Of a stretch of DNA of 64,000 bases, positions 28,231 through 36,827 are shown one piece after another. How positions within the stretch are numbered: the stretch's first letter is position 1; each line of letters opens with the position of its first letter. Under the pieces are notes generated by a model. It made no database searches. It saw nothing but the letters and a program-made list of their open reading frames with translations, and had not been told where the DNA came from. Made by a program: the position numbers and the translations under genes. The stretch is taken from the NCBI RefSeq assembly GCF_902491285.1, contig NZ_CABUHK010000014.1, positions 1-64,000 of the forward strand. Direction: 5' to 3'. Source of the DNA: an uncultured Bacteroides sp. Its GTDB lineage: Bacteria; Bacteroidota; Bacteroidia; Bacteroidales; Bacteroidaceae.

Positions 28231-28776
28231 ATGAATCAGATTGCACAAAAACTGAAAGAGCAGAATATTGCTGAATACCTTATATATATGTGGCAAGAGG
28301 AAGACCTGATCCGCGCCAATCATTGTGAACCGGAAGAGATGGAAGCAAACGTGATTTCCCGCTATCCGGAAGATCGGCAGCCTGCCATGCGGGAATGGTA
28401 TGGAAACCTGATTACAATGATGAACGAGGAAGGTGTGCGTGAAACGGGACATTTGCAGATTAATAAGAATGTGATTATCAATCTGACCGAACTGCATAAC
28501 GCGCTGGCTTCTTCTCCTAAATTTCCTTTTTATAGTGCCGCCTATTTTAAGGCATTGCCGTTTATCGTAGAATTGCGGAATAAAAATGGCAAGAAGAATG
28601 AACCGGAATTGGAAACCTGCTTTGAAGCCTTGTATGGAGTGCTTTTGCTCCGGCTTCAGAAAAAAACGATCAGCGAAGGGACAGCGAAAGCAATGGAAGC
28701 CATTACTAGCTTCCTGTCTATGTTGGCGAACTATTATGATAAAGACCGCAAAGGTGAATTAAAACTTGATGAATAA
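28231..28776 (+). CDS. DUF4924-family protein
   Basis: 181 residues, soluble and mostly helical, beginning MNQIAQKLKEQNIAEYLIYMWQ (shortened). The conserved pattern QEEDLIRAN, a central INLTELHNAL and the EAITSFLSMLANYY tail match the Bacteroidetes-specific DUF4924 family, which has no known function. It abuts rfbD with no intergenic base (stop at 28776, next ATG at 28777), so it is cotranscribed with it. Confidence 0.8.
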   Translation: MNQIAQKLKEQNIAEYLIYMWQEEDLIRANHCEPEEMEANVISRYPEDRQPAMREWYGNLITMMNEEGVRETGHLQINKNVIINLTELHNALASSPKFPFYSAAYFKALPFIVELRNKNGKKNEPELETCFEALYGVLLLRLQKKTISEGTAKAMEAITSFLSMLANYYDKDRKGELKLDE

Positions 28777-29625
28777 ATGAGAATTTTGGTAACGGGTGCC
28801 AACGGTCAGCTTGGCAACGAAATGCAGGTGCTTGCAAAAGAGAACCCGCAACATACGTATTATTTCACAGATGTACAGGAACTCGACATTTGTAATGAAA
28901 GTGCTGTTTGGGCTTATATTGCTGAAAAGCGAATTGAAGTGATTGTAAACTGTGCGGCTTATACGGCAGTGGATAAAGCGGAGGACAATGCGGAACTTGC
29001 TTACAAATTGAATTGCGAAGCTGCGAAAACTCTGGCAACCGTTGCACAATTTAATGGTGCGGCAATGATACAGGTTTCTACAGATTATGTGTTTGACGGC
29101 ACAGCCCATACCCCATATACTGAAGACTGTGATCCTTGTCCGGATTCCGTATACGGTACTACAAAACTGGAAGGAGAATACGATGTGATGAATTACTGCG
29201 AAAAAGCAGTCGTCATCCGCACGGCATGGCTCTATTCCACTTTCGGCAATAATTTCGTGAAAACGATGATTCGTCTCGGGAAAGAGCGCGATAGCCTGGG
29301 AGTCGTTTTTGACCAGATAGGGACGCCTACTTATGCCAACGACCTGGCACAAGCCATCTATACCATTATAAATAAAGGTATAGTTCGTGGTATCTATCAT
29401 TTCAGCAATGAAGGGGTCTGCTCCTGGTATGACTTTACTGTGGCTATTCATCGCCTGGCAGGAATCACCTCATGCAAAGTAAGACCTTTGCATACGGCGG
29501 AATATCCGGCAAAGGCAAACCGTCCCGCCTATTCCGTACTTGATAAGACAAAGATAAAAACAACGTTCGGCATCGAGATTCCTCATTGGGAGGAAAGTCT
29601 GAAACGATGCATTGACACCTTATAA
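28777..29625 (+). CDS. rfbD: dTDP-4-dehydrorhamnose reductase
   Basis: 282 residues. The last enzyme of dTDP-L-rhamnose synthesis reduces dTDP-4-dehydrorhamnose with NAD(P)H in the cytoplasm. The Rossmann motif [10 protein letters not shown] is at residues 7-16, STDYVFDG near 98-105, and the catalytic YxxxK is in YGTTKLEGE near 128-136. No rfbA, rfbB or rfbC lies nearby; the gene is sandwiched between DUF4924 and prfC, so rhamnose synthesis genes are dispersed in this genome. Confidence 0.95.
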   Translation: MRILVTGANGQLGNEMQVLAKENPQHTYYFTDVQELDICNESAVWAYIAEKRIEVIVNCAAYTAVDKAEDNAELAYKLNCEAAKTLATVAQFNGAAMIQVSTDYVFDGTAHTPYTEDCDPCPDSVYGTTKLEGEYDVMNYCEKAVVIRTAWLYSTFGNNFVKTMIRLGKERDSLGVVFDQIGTPTYANDLAQAIYTIINKGIVRGIYHFSNEGVCSWYDFTVAIHRLAGITSCKVRPLHTAEYPAKANRPAYSVLDKTKIKTTFGIEIPHWEESLKRCIDTL

Positions 29626-29630
29626 TATAT

Positions 29631-31205
29631 ATGGCAGATAATACAGAAATTTTGAGACGGCGAACGTTCGCCATTATTGCGCATCCTGATGCCGGTAAGA
29701 CATCTTTGACGGAAAAACTGTTGCTTTTCGGTGGTCAGATTCAGGTGGCGGGTGCAGTGAAAAGCAATAAGATTAAGAAAACGGCTACATCCGACTGGAT
29801 GGAAATCGAGAAGCAACGTGGTATCTCGGTGACAACTTCTGTGATGGAATTCGATTATCGCGATTACAAGATTAACATTCTCGACACTCCGGGTCACCAG
29901 GACTTTGCCGAAGATACATACCGCACATTGACCGCTGTAGACAGTGTTATCATTGTGGTGGACGGTGCGAAAGGTGTGGAAACACAGACACGCAAGTTGA
30001 TGGAAGTGTGCCGTATGCGCAAGACTCCGGTAATCATCTTTGTCAACAAGATGGACCGTGAAGGTAAAGACCCGTTCGACTTGCTGGACGAACTGGAGGA
30101 GGAACTGATGATTCAGGTTCGTCCCTTGTCCTGGCCGATTGAGCAGGGAGCTCGTTTCAAGGGCGTATATAATATCTATGAACAGAAGCTGGACTTGTAT
30201 CAGCCGTCCAAACAGATGGTGACGGAAAAAGTGGCAGTCGACATTCATACGGAAGAATTGGATGAACAGATCGGAAAAGCATTGGCAGACAAGTTGCGCG
30301 GTGATTTGGAACTGATTGAAGGCGTTTATCCTGAATTTGATGCTGAAACTTATCTGGCGGGTGACTGCGCTCCCGTATTCTTCGGCTCGGCTTTGAATAA
30401 CTTCGGTGTCCAGGAGTTGCTGAACTGTTTCGTAGAGATAGCCCCGAGCCCTCGTCCTGTGCAGGCTGAAGAACGCGTAGTGAAACCGGAAGAACCTAAA
30501 TTCACCGGATTCATCTTTAAGATTACTGCCAATATCGACCCGAACCACCGTTCGTGCGTGGCATTCTGCAAGATTTGTTCCGGTAAGTTTGTGCGTAATG
30601 CTCCGTATGTGCATGTGCGTCACGGAAAGACGATGCGTTTTTCGTCGCCTACCCAGTTTATGGCCCAGCGCAAGACAACGATTGACGAAGCTTATGCCGG
30701 AGATATTATCGGTCTGCCGGACAACGGTACTTTCAAGATTGGCGACACGCTGACGGAAGGTGAAATGCTTCACTTCCGCGGATTGCCGAGCTTCTCGCCG
30801 GAAATGTTCAAGTATATCGAGAATGCAGACCCGATGAAGCAGAAACAATTGGCAAAAGGTATCGACCAGTTGATGGACGAAGGTGTGGCACAGTTGTTTG
30901 TCAATCAGTTCAATGGTCGCAAGATTATCGGTACGGTGGGGCAGTTGCAGTTTGAGGTTATCCAATATCGTTTGTTGAACGAGTACAATGCGTCCTGTCG
31001 CTGGGAGCCGGTAAGTCTGTATAAGGCTTGCTGGGTAGAGAGTGACGACCCTGCGGAACTGGATGCTTTCAAAAAGCGTAAATATCAGTATATGGCGAAG
31101 GATAGGGAAGGGCGCGATGTGTTCCTGGCCGATTCCGGTTATGTACTTCAGATGGCTCAGATGGACTTCAAGAATATCAGATTCCACTTCTCAAGCGAAT
31201 TTTAA
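29631..31205 (+). CDS. prfC: peptide chain release factor 3 (GTPase)
   Basis: 524 residues. RF3 recycles RF1 and RF2 after peptide release. The G domain has the P-loop AHPDAGKTS (about 17-25), the [10 protein letters not shown] effector loop (about 64-73), DTPGHQDF (about 86-93) and NKMDREG (about 140-146). Beta-barrel and C-terminal RF3 domains follow to SSEF at the end. It starts 5 bases after rfbD and is the last gene of the lysE-type operon. A long antisense frame on the other strand is a composition artefact. Confidence 0.96.
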   Translation: MADNTEILRRRTFAIIAHPDAGKTSLTEKLLLFGGQIQVAGAVKSNKIKKTATSDWMEIEKQRGISVTTSVMEFDYRDYKINILDTPGHQDFAEDTYRTLTAVDSVIIVVDGAKGVETQTRKLMEVCRMRKTPVIIFVNKMDREGKDPFDLLDELEEELMIQVRPLSWPIEQGARFKGVYNIYEQKLDLYQPSKQMVTEKVAVDIHTEELDEQIGKALADKLRGDLELIEGVYPEFDAETYLAGDCAPVFFGSALNNFGVQELLNCFVEIAPSPRPVQAEERVVKPEEPKFTGFIFKITANIDPNHRSCVAFCKICSGKFVRNAPYVHVRHGKTMRFSSPTQFMAQRKTTIDEAYAGDIIGLPDNGTFKIGDTLTEGEMLHFRGLPSFSPEMFKYIENADPMKQKQLAKGIDQLMDEGVAQLFVNQFNGRKIIGTVGQLQFEVIQYRLLNEYNASCRWEPVSLYKACWVESDDPAELDAFKKRKYQYMAKDREGRDVFLADSGYVLQMAQMDFKNIRFHFSSEF

Positions 31206-31282
31206 GAAATAGTCGATGTATTTTCTTCTAAAAAACAGGTAAAAAAAGAACAAACATATCTCATATAAATGAGCGAAGAGAA

Positions 31283-31873
31283 ATGAAGACACTATCCTGG
31301 GATAAAATTCAGCAGGGGGATGAGGATGCATTCAGGCAGCTTTATGACCAATATGCAGATTTGCTTTATGGATATGGCATGAAGATTGCCGGTGATGACA
31401 ACGTGGTGACAGAGGCGATACAGTCGTTGTTTGTTTACATCTTTGAGAAAAGAGAAACGTGTGCTGCTCCCCAAGCCATACCTGCCTATCTATGTGTTTC
31501 GTTGAGACACATGATAGTGAACGAGCTGAAGAGGGAGAATAGTGAAACACTCAAATCGCTGGACGAAGTAGGCACCAATGAATATCGGTTTGATTTGGAA
31601 ATAGACATAGAGACAGCTATTATCCGTTCGGAATTGGAAAAGGAGCAGTTGGCAGCTTTGCAGAAAGAGTTGAATGACTTGACAAAGCAACAGCGGGAAG
31701 TATTGTATCTGAAATACTATAAGAAGATGAGTCCGGAAGAAATAGCCCTGGTGATGGGGCTTACTTCCCGTACGGTATATAATACTACTCATATGGCTAT
31801 AACCAGATTGCGGGAGCGTTTAGGTAAATCTTTATTGTTGGCAGTGATGGCTAATTTGTGGATATTTAATTGA
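31283..31873 (+). CDS. ECF-type RNA polymerase sigma factor
   Basis: 196 residues. Region 2 (about 10-75) contains QLYDQYADLLYGYGMKI and a -10 recognition helix-like segment; region 4 (about 128-180) has LTKQQREVLYLKYYKKMSP and GLTSRTVYNTTHMAITRLR with a helix-turn-helix. It is a Bacteroides FecI-like sigma paired with the FecR-like anti-sigma that starts 8 bases downstream. Such pairs usually control an adjacent SusC/SusD locus, but a terminator follows the pair directly, and no STN-bearing SusC is in the window. Confidence 0.92.
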   Translation: MKTLSWDKIQQGDEDAFRQLYDQYADLLYGYGMKIAGDDNVVTEAIQSLFVYIFEKRETCAAPQAIPAYLCVSLRHMIVNELKRENSETLKSLDEVGTNEYRFDLEIDIETAIIRSELEKEQLAALQKELNDLTKQQREVLYLKYYKKMSPEEIALVMGLTSRTVYNTTHMAITRLRERLGKSLLLAVMANLWIFN

Positions 31874-31881
31874 GGTGGGAT

Positions 31882-32718
31882 ATGGAAAACTGGACAGAAT
31901 CTTTAGACAAATACTTGGAAGAAGGAAAACTTCCTCTGATCGGTGAAAAGTTCTCTCGCAAAAAAGAAATCAGCGATAAGCTAAAGTTACAGCGTGAAGA
32001 AAGCCATAAGATTGCCTTGAGCCGTAGAAGAAAACAAGGTGCTGGGCGGAGCATTCCCTTCTCTTGGGGGATAGCCGCCATGTTCTTGCTTCTTTTGGGA
32101 GTGGGAGGATATCATTTCTCGGAGAAAAAGATAGTGACGGAAACTACGGCTATGGCATATGAATTGCCGGATGGCAGTAATGTGCGGATGATGGAGAACT
32201 CCTGTCTGACTTACAACCGGATTACTTGGCTTTGGGAGCGTAAACTGCAACTGTTGGGCAAAGCTTCTTTTGAGGTGACCAAAGGCAAGACATTTACTGT
32301 CTGTACCGAAGCCGGTGACGTGACGGTGTTGGGAACAAAGTTCCTGATTGACCAGAAAGGAAAGAAAATGTTCGTGAACTGTGAGGAAGGTAGTGTCAAG
32401 GTGGAGACTGCCGTAGGCAACAGGACATTGGTTGCCGGAGAAAGTGTGCGTTGTGATGAAAGTAAGATTGTTCTTGTTCCGAAACAGGATAATCCGGAGT
32501 TTCCGGAAGTTCTGGGATATGAAGACGACCCGCTGATAAATGTAGTGGCGGATATTGAACATATATTTAAGGTGAAGGTGGTGGGGCATGAGAAGTGCGA
32601 CGGACTTACCTATAACGGGACGGTCTTGACGAGAGACTTGAACGCTACTCTCAAAAATGTTTTCGGTTCGTGTGGAATCAGTTACGAACTTCATGGAAAA
32701 GAAATATTTTTAAAATAA
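31882..32718 (+). CDS. FecR-family anti-sigma factor
   Basis: 278 residues. The ATG at 31882 with RBS GAGGTGG is chosen over the overlapping TTG at 31870. A cytoplasmic N-terminus (about 1-58) is followed by one membrane span (60-77), a periplasmic FecR beta domain (about 85-190; GKTFTVCTEAGDVTVLGTKF in its core) and a C-terminal DUF4974-like module (about 205-278) with IEHIFKVKV. It holds the sigma factor until a TonB-dependent receptor with an STN domain signals. That receptor is not in this window. Confidence 0.92.
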   Translation: MENWTESLDKYLEEGKLPLIGEKFSRKKEISDKLKLQREESHKIALSRRRKQGAGRSIPFSWGIAAMFLLLLGVGGYHFSEKKIVTETTAMAYELPDGSNVRMMENSCLTYNRITWLWERKLQLLGKASFEVTKGKTFTVCTEAGDVTVLGTKFLIDQKGKKMFVNCEEGSVKVETAVGNRTLVAGESVRCDESKIVLVPKQDNPEFPEVLGYEDDPLINVVADIEHIFKVKVVGHEKCDGLTYNGTVLTRDLNATLKNVFGSCGISYELHGKEIFLK

Positions 32719-32754
32719 AAAAAGCCTCTTCTAAGCGTCTGGAAGAGGCTTTTT
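32719..32754 (+). terminator. terminator of the sigma/FecR pair
   Basis: A 12-base stem (AAAAGCCTCTTC / GAAGAGGCTTTT) with a 10-base loop starts at the fecR stop codon and is followed by TTCGTTTTTC. Confidence 0.85.
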
Positions 32755-32849
32755 CGTTTTTCTTCAAATTTTCTTCGTTTTTTCTTGGTAAAAAAGAAAC
32801 GTTTCTTTCTCTTCCTAATAGATGAGCTATTAATGATATTTGAAAGAAA

Positions 32850-33245
32850 CGATAGAGATTTAATTAGAAGAGAAAATTTTAAGCTCAAAACAAACAATAG
32901 ACAATTGGCGGTGAATGGTTGTCGGGTATTTAAGCGGGAAACGGCCCCCTCGTTGACAGTGGTGATTGCTCTTTAGGCTCGTTTCCTCCTATCAAACAGA
33001 CATAGTTGGCTATAAAAGGGTTGACAACCGGACACTATACTTGCTGTACTAATTTGAAAAATGAACGCTGTGACAGCGCATGAGAGGTTTACAAAGAAGG
33101 TCGGCCCTTTTGGTGGTTAATAGGTTAAGAAGGTATGAAGCCAAAATGGGAAGCCGAACCTGTTTTTATCATTGAGTATTTTTATTTAATAATTGTTTTA
33201 TCAGAATGTGAGAAAAGGTTGAGGGGCCTTTTCTCACATTGTTTT
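32850..33245 (+). ncRNA. candidate structured RNA between fecR and the decarboxylase operon
   Basis: The 623-base gap between the fecR terminator and oadG holds no credible protein gene but clear helices. GGTTGTC (32918-32924) pairs with GACAACC (33023-33029); nested inside, GGAAACG (32937-32943) pairs with CGTTTCC (32980-32986). Further on, GGTCGGCCCTTTTGG (33099-33113) pairs with CCAAAATGGGAAGCCGAACC (33141-33160) with small bulges, and a short hairpin surrounds CGCTGTGACAGCG at 33066. The region ends in a perfect 14-base terminator. A GATATTTG at 32835 could be its -7 box. It does not show conserved blocks of RNase P RNA, tmRNA, 4.5S RNA or a cobalamin riboswitch. It could be a stand-alone small RNA such as a 6S-like RNA, or a leader. 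Confidence 0.45.
33205..33240 (+). terminator. strong terminator after the candidate RNA
   Basis: A perfect 14-base inverted repeat (AATGTGAGAAAAGG / CCTTTTCTCACATT) with an 8-base loop is followed by GTTTTTAT. No protein gene precedes it within 480 bases, so it implies an upstream transcript. The remaining 137 bases to oadG are AT-rich and must contain that operon's promoter (TATTTTCG at 33326 is a weak candidate). Confidence 0.85.
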
Positions 33246-33377
33246 TATATATATATGATAACGGGGTAATTTATGGATTTATACTTTATATTCCTTTCTT
33301 AATTTATTTTATAACAAAAAAATGGTATTTTCGGACGCATTTTAGACAAACGACTTTAATTACTAATAATTTATTAT

Positions 33378-33638
33378 ATGGAAAATATCGAAACAGCGAT
33401 TCTGCTGATGGTGGTCGGAATGGCTACCGTATTTGTTATTCTGCTGATTGTGATTTATTTAGGTAAATTTTTAATCACTCTGGTCAATAAATATGCTCCC
33501 GAAGAAGTGGTTCCTGTGAAGCAGGAAGCAGCGAAAGGTCCTGCGCCTGTTCCGGGAAATATTCTGGCAGCTATTACAGCCGCAGTGAATGTGGTGACAT
33601 TGGGTAAGGGCAAGGTTACTAAAGTAGAAAAAATATAA
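33378..33638 (+). CDS. oadG: oxaloacetate decarboxylase gamma-type subunit
   Basis: 86 residues with one N-terminal membrane span (about 7-32, LLMVVGMATVFVILLIVIYL core) and a proline- and alanine-rich tail. The gamma subunit anchors the alpha chain to the beta channel of sodium-pumping decarboxylases. It is the first gene of gamma-alpha-beta order, 29 bases before the alpha gene. Small size and span position agree with the family. Confidence 0.85.
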   Translation: MENIETAILLMVVGMATVFVILLIVIYLGKFLITLVNKYAPEEVVPVKQEAAKGPAPVPGNILAAITAAVNVVTLGKGKVTKVEKI

Positions 33639-33667
33639 ATCTATAAAAAGTTATATCACTGAAAGAC

Positions 33668-35497
33668 ATGAAAAGAGAAGTAAAGTTTAGTTTGGTTTTC
33701 CGAGATATGTGGCAATCTGCCGGAAAATATGTACCTCGTGTAGATCAACTCGTCAAGGTAGCTCCTGCCATTATTGAAATGGGCTGTTTTGCCCGCGTAG
33801 AAACAAATGGCGGTGGTTTTGAACAGGTAAATTTATTGTTTGGAGAAAATCCGAATAAGGCTGTGCGTGAATGGACGAAACCATTCCACGAAGCCGGTAT
33901 TCAAACCCATATGCTCGACCGTGCACTGAACGGACTCCGTATGAGCCCTGTTCCGGCTGATGTCCGTAAATTGTTTTACAAAGTAAAGAAAGCTCAGGGA
34001 ACAGATATTACCCGTACATTCTGCGGATTGAACGATGTGCGTAATATCGCTCCTTCCATCACCTACGCAAAGGAAGCCGGCATGATTTCACAATGCTCGC
34101 TTTGCATCACTCATTCGCCTATCCATACGGTAGAGTACTACACCAATATGGCGCTGGAACTTATCAGACTCGGAGCGGACGAAATTTGCATCAAGGATAT
34201 GGCGGGTATCGGCCGTCCTGTTTCATTAGGCAAAATCGTAGCGAATATCAAGGCTGCGCATCCTGAAATACCTGTCCAGTATCATAGCCATGCAGGTCCC
34301 GGATTCAATATGGCAAGCATTCTCGAACTGTGCGAAGCCGGTTGCGACTATATAGACGTAGGCATGGAACCTCTTTCATGGGGTACGGGACACGCTGACT
34401 TGCTCAGTGTGCAGGCGATGTTGAAGGATGCCGGATACCAAGTTCCTGAAATCAATATGGAAGCCTACATGAAGGTACGTGCGATGATTCAGGAATTTAT
34501 GGATGACTTCCTTGGATTGTATATCAGCCCGAAAAACCGCTTGATGAACTCCTTGCTGATTGGTCCCGGACTGCCCGGCGGCATGATGGGCAGTTTGATG
34601 GCAGACCTCGAATCCAATCTGGAATCTATCAATAAATATAAGGCTAAGCATAATCTGCCGTTTATGACGCAGGATCAACTTCTTATCAAACTGTTTGATG
34701 AGGTTGCTTATGTATGGCCTCGTGTTGGGTATCCACCGTTGGTGACTCCGTTCAGTCAGTATGTGAAGAACCTTGCTATGATGAATGTGATGGCAATGGA
34801 AAAGGGTAAAGACCGTTGGGGTATGATTGCCGATGACATTTGGGATATGATTTTGGGTAAAGCCGGGCGTCTGCCGGGTAAGCTTGCTCCTGAAATCATT
34901 GAAAAGGCGGAACGCGAGGGTCGTAAATTCTTCGAAGGCAATCCGCAGGATAATTATCCGGATAATCTTGACAAGTATCGCAAGTTGATGAAGGAGAACA
35001 AATGGGAGGTAGGACAAGACGATGAAGAGCTCTTCGAATATGCTATGCATCCGGCTCAGTATGAGGCTTACAAGAGCGGTAAGGCAAAAGAGGATTTCTT
35101 GGAAGATGTTGCCAAGCGTCGTGCCGAAAAAGACAAGTCGCCGGAAGAAGACGCTAAACCGAAGACACTGACTGTACAGGTAGACGGACAGGCATACCGC
35201 GTGACTGTTGCTTATGGTGACACCGAACTTCCCGTTGCGCCTGCTGCCGCTGCTCCGGCAGGAGAGGGCCAGGATGTGCTTTCTCCGTTGGAAGGTAAAT
35301 TCTTCCTGGTGAAGAATGCGCAGGAAACGGCTTTGAAGGTAGGGGATGCCGTGAAAGAAGGCGATGTAATCTGTTATGTGGAAGCGATGAAGACTTACAA
35401 TGCTATCCGTGCAGAGTTTGGCGGTACGGTAACTGCTATCTGCGTTAATCCGGGAGACACGGTTTCAGAAGATGATGTATTAATGAAAATAGGATAA
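33668..35497 (+). CDS. oadA: oxaloacetate decarboxylase alpha-type subunit (biotin-dependent carboxyltransferase)
   Basis: 609 residues. An N-terminal carboxyltransferase barrel (about 1-300) has the metal-site segments FRDMWQS, CIKDMAG (carbamylated Lys) and YHSHAG; a conserved PYC-OADA domain follows (about 310-470) and a C-terminal biotinyl domain ends the chain, with the biotin lysine near 575 in EAMKT. It transfers CO2 from oxaloacetate (or a related acid) to biotin in the cytoplasm. The usual AMKM is AMKT here. Some members are annotated as pyruvate carboxylase subunit B, but the adjacent beta and gamma subunits favour the sodium pump. The stop overlaps the next start by one base. Confidence 0.92.
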   Translation: MKREVKFSLVFRDMWQSAGKYVPRVDQLVKVAPAIIEMGCFARVETNGGGFEQVNLLFGENPNKAVREWTKPFHEAGIQTHMLDRALNGLRMSPVPADVRKLFYKVKKAQGTDITRTFCGLNDVRNIAPSITYAKEAGMISQCSLCITHSPIHTVEYYTNMALELIRLGADEICIKDMAGIGRPVSLGKIVANIKAAHPEIPVQYHSHAGPGFNMASILELCEAGCDYIDVGMEPLSWGTGHADLLSVQAMLKDAGYQVPEINMEAYMKVRAMIQEFMDDFLGLYISPKNRLMNSLLIGPGLPGGMMGSLMADLESNLESINKYKAKHNLPFMTQDQLLIKLFDEVAYVWPRVGYPPLVTPFSQYVKNLAMMNVMAMEKGKDRWGMIADDIWDMILGKAGRLPGKLAPEIIEKAEREGRKFFEGNPQDNYPDNLDKYRKLMKENKWEVGQDDEELFEYAMHPAQYEAYKSGKAKEDFLEDVAKRRAEKDKSPEEDAKPKTLTVQVDGQAYRVTVAYGDTELPVAPAAAAPAGEGQDVLSPLEGKFFLVKNAQETALKVGDAVKEGDVICYVEAMKTYNAIRAEFGGTVTAICVNPGDTVSEDDVLMKIG

Positions 35498-36732
35498 TGA
35501 ACGAGATATTTGAGAATTTGTACGACATGACTGCGTTCAGCAATATTATTGCCGAGCCGCAGTTTCTGATAATGTATGCCATCGCGTTCGTTCTGCTTTA
35601 TTTGGGAATCAAGAAACAGTATGAACCGTTGCTGCTTGTACCTATTGCTTTCGGTGTGTTGCTTGCCAACTTCCCCGGTGGAGATATGGGGGTGATTCAG
35701 GCCGACGAGAATGGTATGGTAATGATAAACGGAGTAATGAAGAATATTTGGGAAATGCCTTTGCATGACATTGCGCATGAATTGGGACTGATGAACTTCA
35801 TCTACTATATGTTGATTAAGACGGGGTTCCTGCCGCCGATTATCTTTATGGGTGTCGGTGCGTTGACGGACTTCGGACCGATGTTACGTAACTTGCATCT
35901 TTCTATTTTCGGTGCTGCTGCACAGCTTGGTATCTTTACCGTGCTGCTGGTGGCTATTCTGATGGGATTCACTCCGCAAGAAGCGGCTTCTCTCGGTATT
36001 ATTGGTGGTGCGGACGGGCCTACGGCCATTTTTACTACTATTAAGCTTGCTCCGCATTTGCTGGGCCCGATTGCTATTGCTGCCTACTCTTACATGGCAT
36101 TGGTGCCGGTAATTATTCCGCTGGTAGTGAAATTGTTCTGTTCAAAGAAAGAGTTGTGCATCAATATGAAGGAACAAGAAAAGAAGTATCCTTCGAAGAC
36201 GGAAATCAAGAATTTGCGTGTGCTGAAGATTATTTTCCCGATTGTGGTGACTACGGTTGTGGCGCTCTTCGTGCCTAGTGCGGTTCCTTTGATTGGTATG
36301 TTGATGTTCGGTAATCTGGTGAAAGAAATCGGAACCAATACATTCCGTTTGTTTGATGCTGCTTCCAACAGTATTATGAATGCCGCCACCATCTTCCTCG
36401 GCTTGTCCGTAGGAGCAACGATGACTGCTGAAGCGTTCCTGAACTGGACGACAATCGGCATTGTTGTCGGTGGATTCCTTGCATTCGCACTTTCCATTAC
36501 CGGCGGTATCTTCTTTGTGAAGTTTGTAAATCTCTTCTCCAAGAAGAAAATCAATCCGCTTATCGGTGCGACCGGACTGAGTGCTGTTCCAATGGCAAGC
36601 CGTGTGGCGAACGAGATTGCTTTGAAGTATGATCCGAAGAATCACGTATTGCAATATTGTATGGCAAGTAACATCTCCGGTGTGATCGGTTCTGCCGTAG
36701 CTGCGGGTGTGTTGATTTCCTTCCTTGCATAA
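35497..36732 (+). CDS. oadB: oxaloacetate decarboxylase beta-type subunit (sodium pump)
   Basis: 411 residues with about ten membrane spans. The beta chain decarboxylates carboxybiotin and exports sodium ions. The family core GGADGPTAIFTT is near residue 168-179, with FPGGDMGV and ATGLSAVPMASRVAN also conserved. Its ATG lies in TAATG, overlapping the alpha stop by one base, so translation is coupled. It is paralogous to the beta subunit at 44830-45999. A hairpin terminator follows. Confidence 0.93.
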   Translation: MNEIFENLYDMTAFSNIIAEPQFLIMYAIAFVLLYLGIKKQYEPLLLVPIAFGVLLANFPGGDMGVIQADENGMVMINGVMKNIWEMPLHDIAHELGLMNFIYYMLIKTGFLPPIIFMGVGALTDFGPMLRNLHLSIFGAAAQLGIFTVLLVAILMGFTPQEAASLGIIGGADGPTAIFTTIKLAPHLLGPIAIAAYSYMALVPVIIPLVVKLFCSKKELCINMKEQEKKYPSKTEIKNLRVLKIIFPIVVTTVVALFVPSAVPLIGMLMFGNLVKEIGTNTFRLFDAASNSIMNAATIFLGLSVGATMTAEAFLNWTTIGIVVGGFLAFALSITGGIFFVKFVNLFSKKKINPLIGATGLSAVPMASRVANEIALKYDPKNHVLQYCMASNISGVIGSAVAAGVLISFLA

Positions 36733-36756
36733 GTGAAAAACAGACTTTAGAAATAG

Positions 36757-36796
36757 AAACCGGAGAATGGGCATCTTGGCTTATTCTCCGGTTTTC
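36757..36796. terminator. bidirectional terminator between oadB and the TolC-type gene
   Basis: A 12-base inverted repeat (AAACCGGAGAAT / ATTCTCCGGTTT) with a 14-base loop sits between convergent genes and is followed by TTCTTTA. Confidence 0.75.
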
Positions 36797-36827
36797 TTTA
36801 TATATAGACTTTGTGAATTGTTTTTTC

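Noticed and set aside
29583-31187. Open frame of 534 codons on the minus strand, antisense to prfC
   Set aside because: prfC has all GTPase motifs on the other strand; the antisense frame is cysteine- and histidine-rich shadow sequence without a recognisable domain.
32785-32976. Short plus-strand frame in the gap after fecR
   Set aside because: No RBS or conserved look; the region is better explained by RNA structure.
32905-33200. Cobalamin riboswitch, RNase P RNA or tmRNA assignment for the structured region
   Set aside because: The conserved B12 box, the P RNA core and a tag-peptide frame could not be found, so the RNA is left unclassified.
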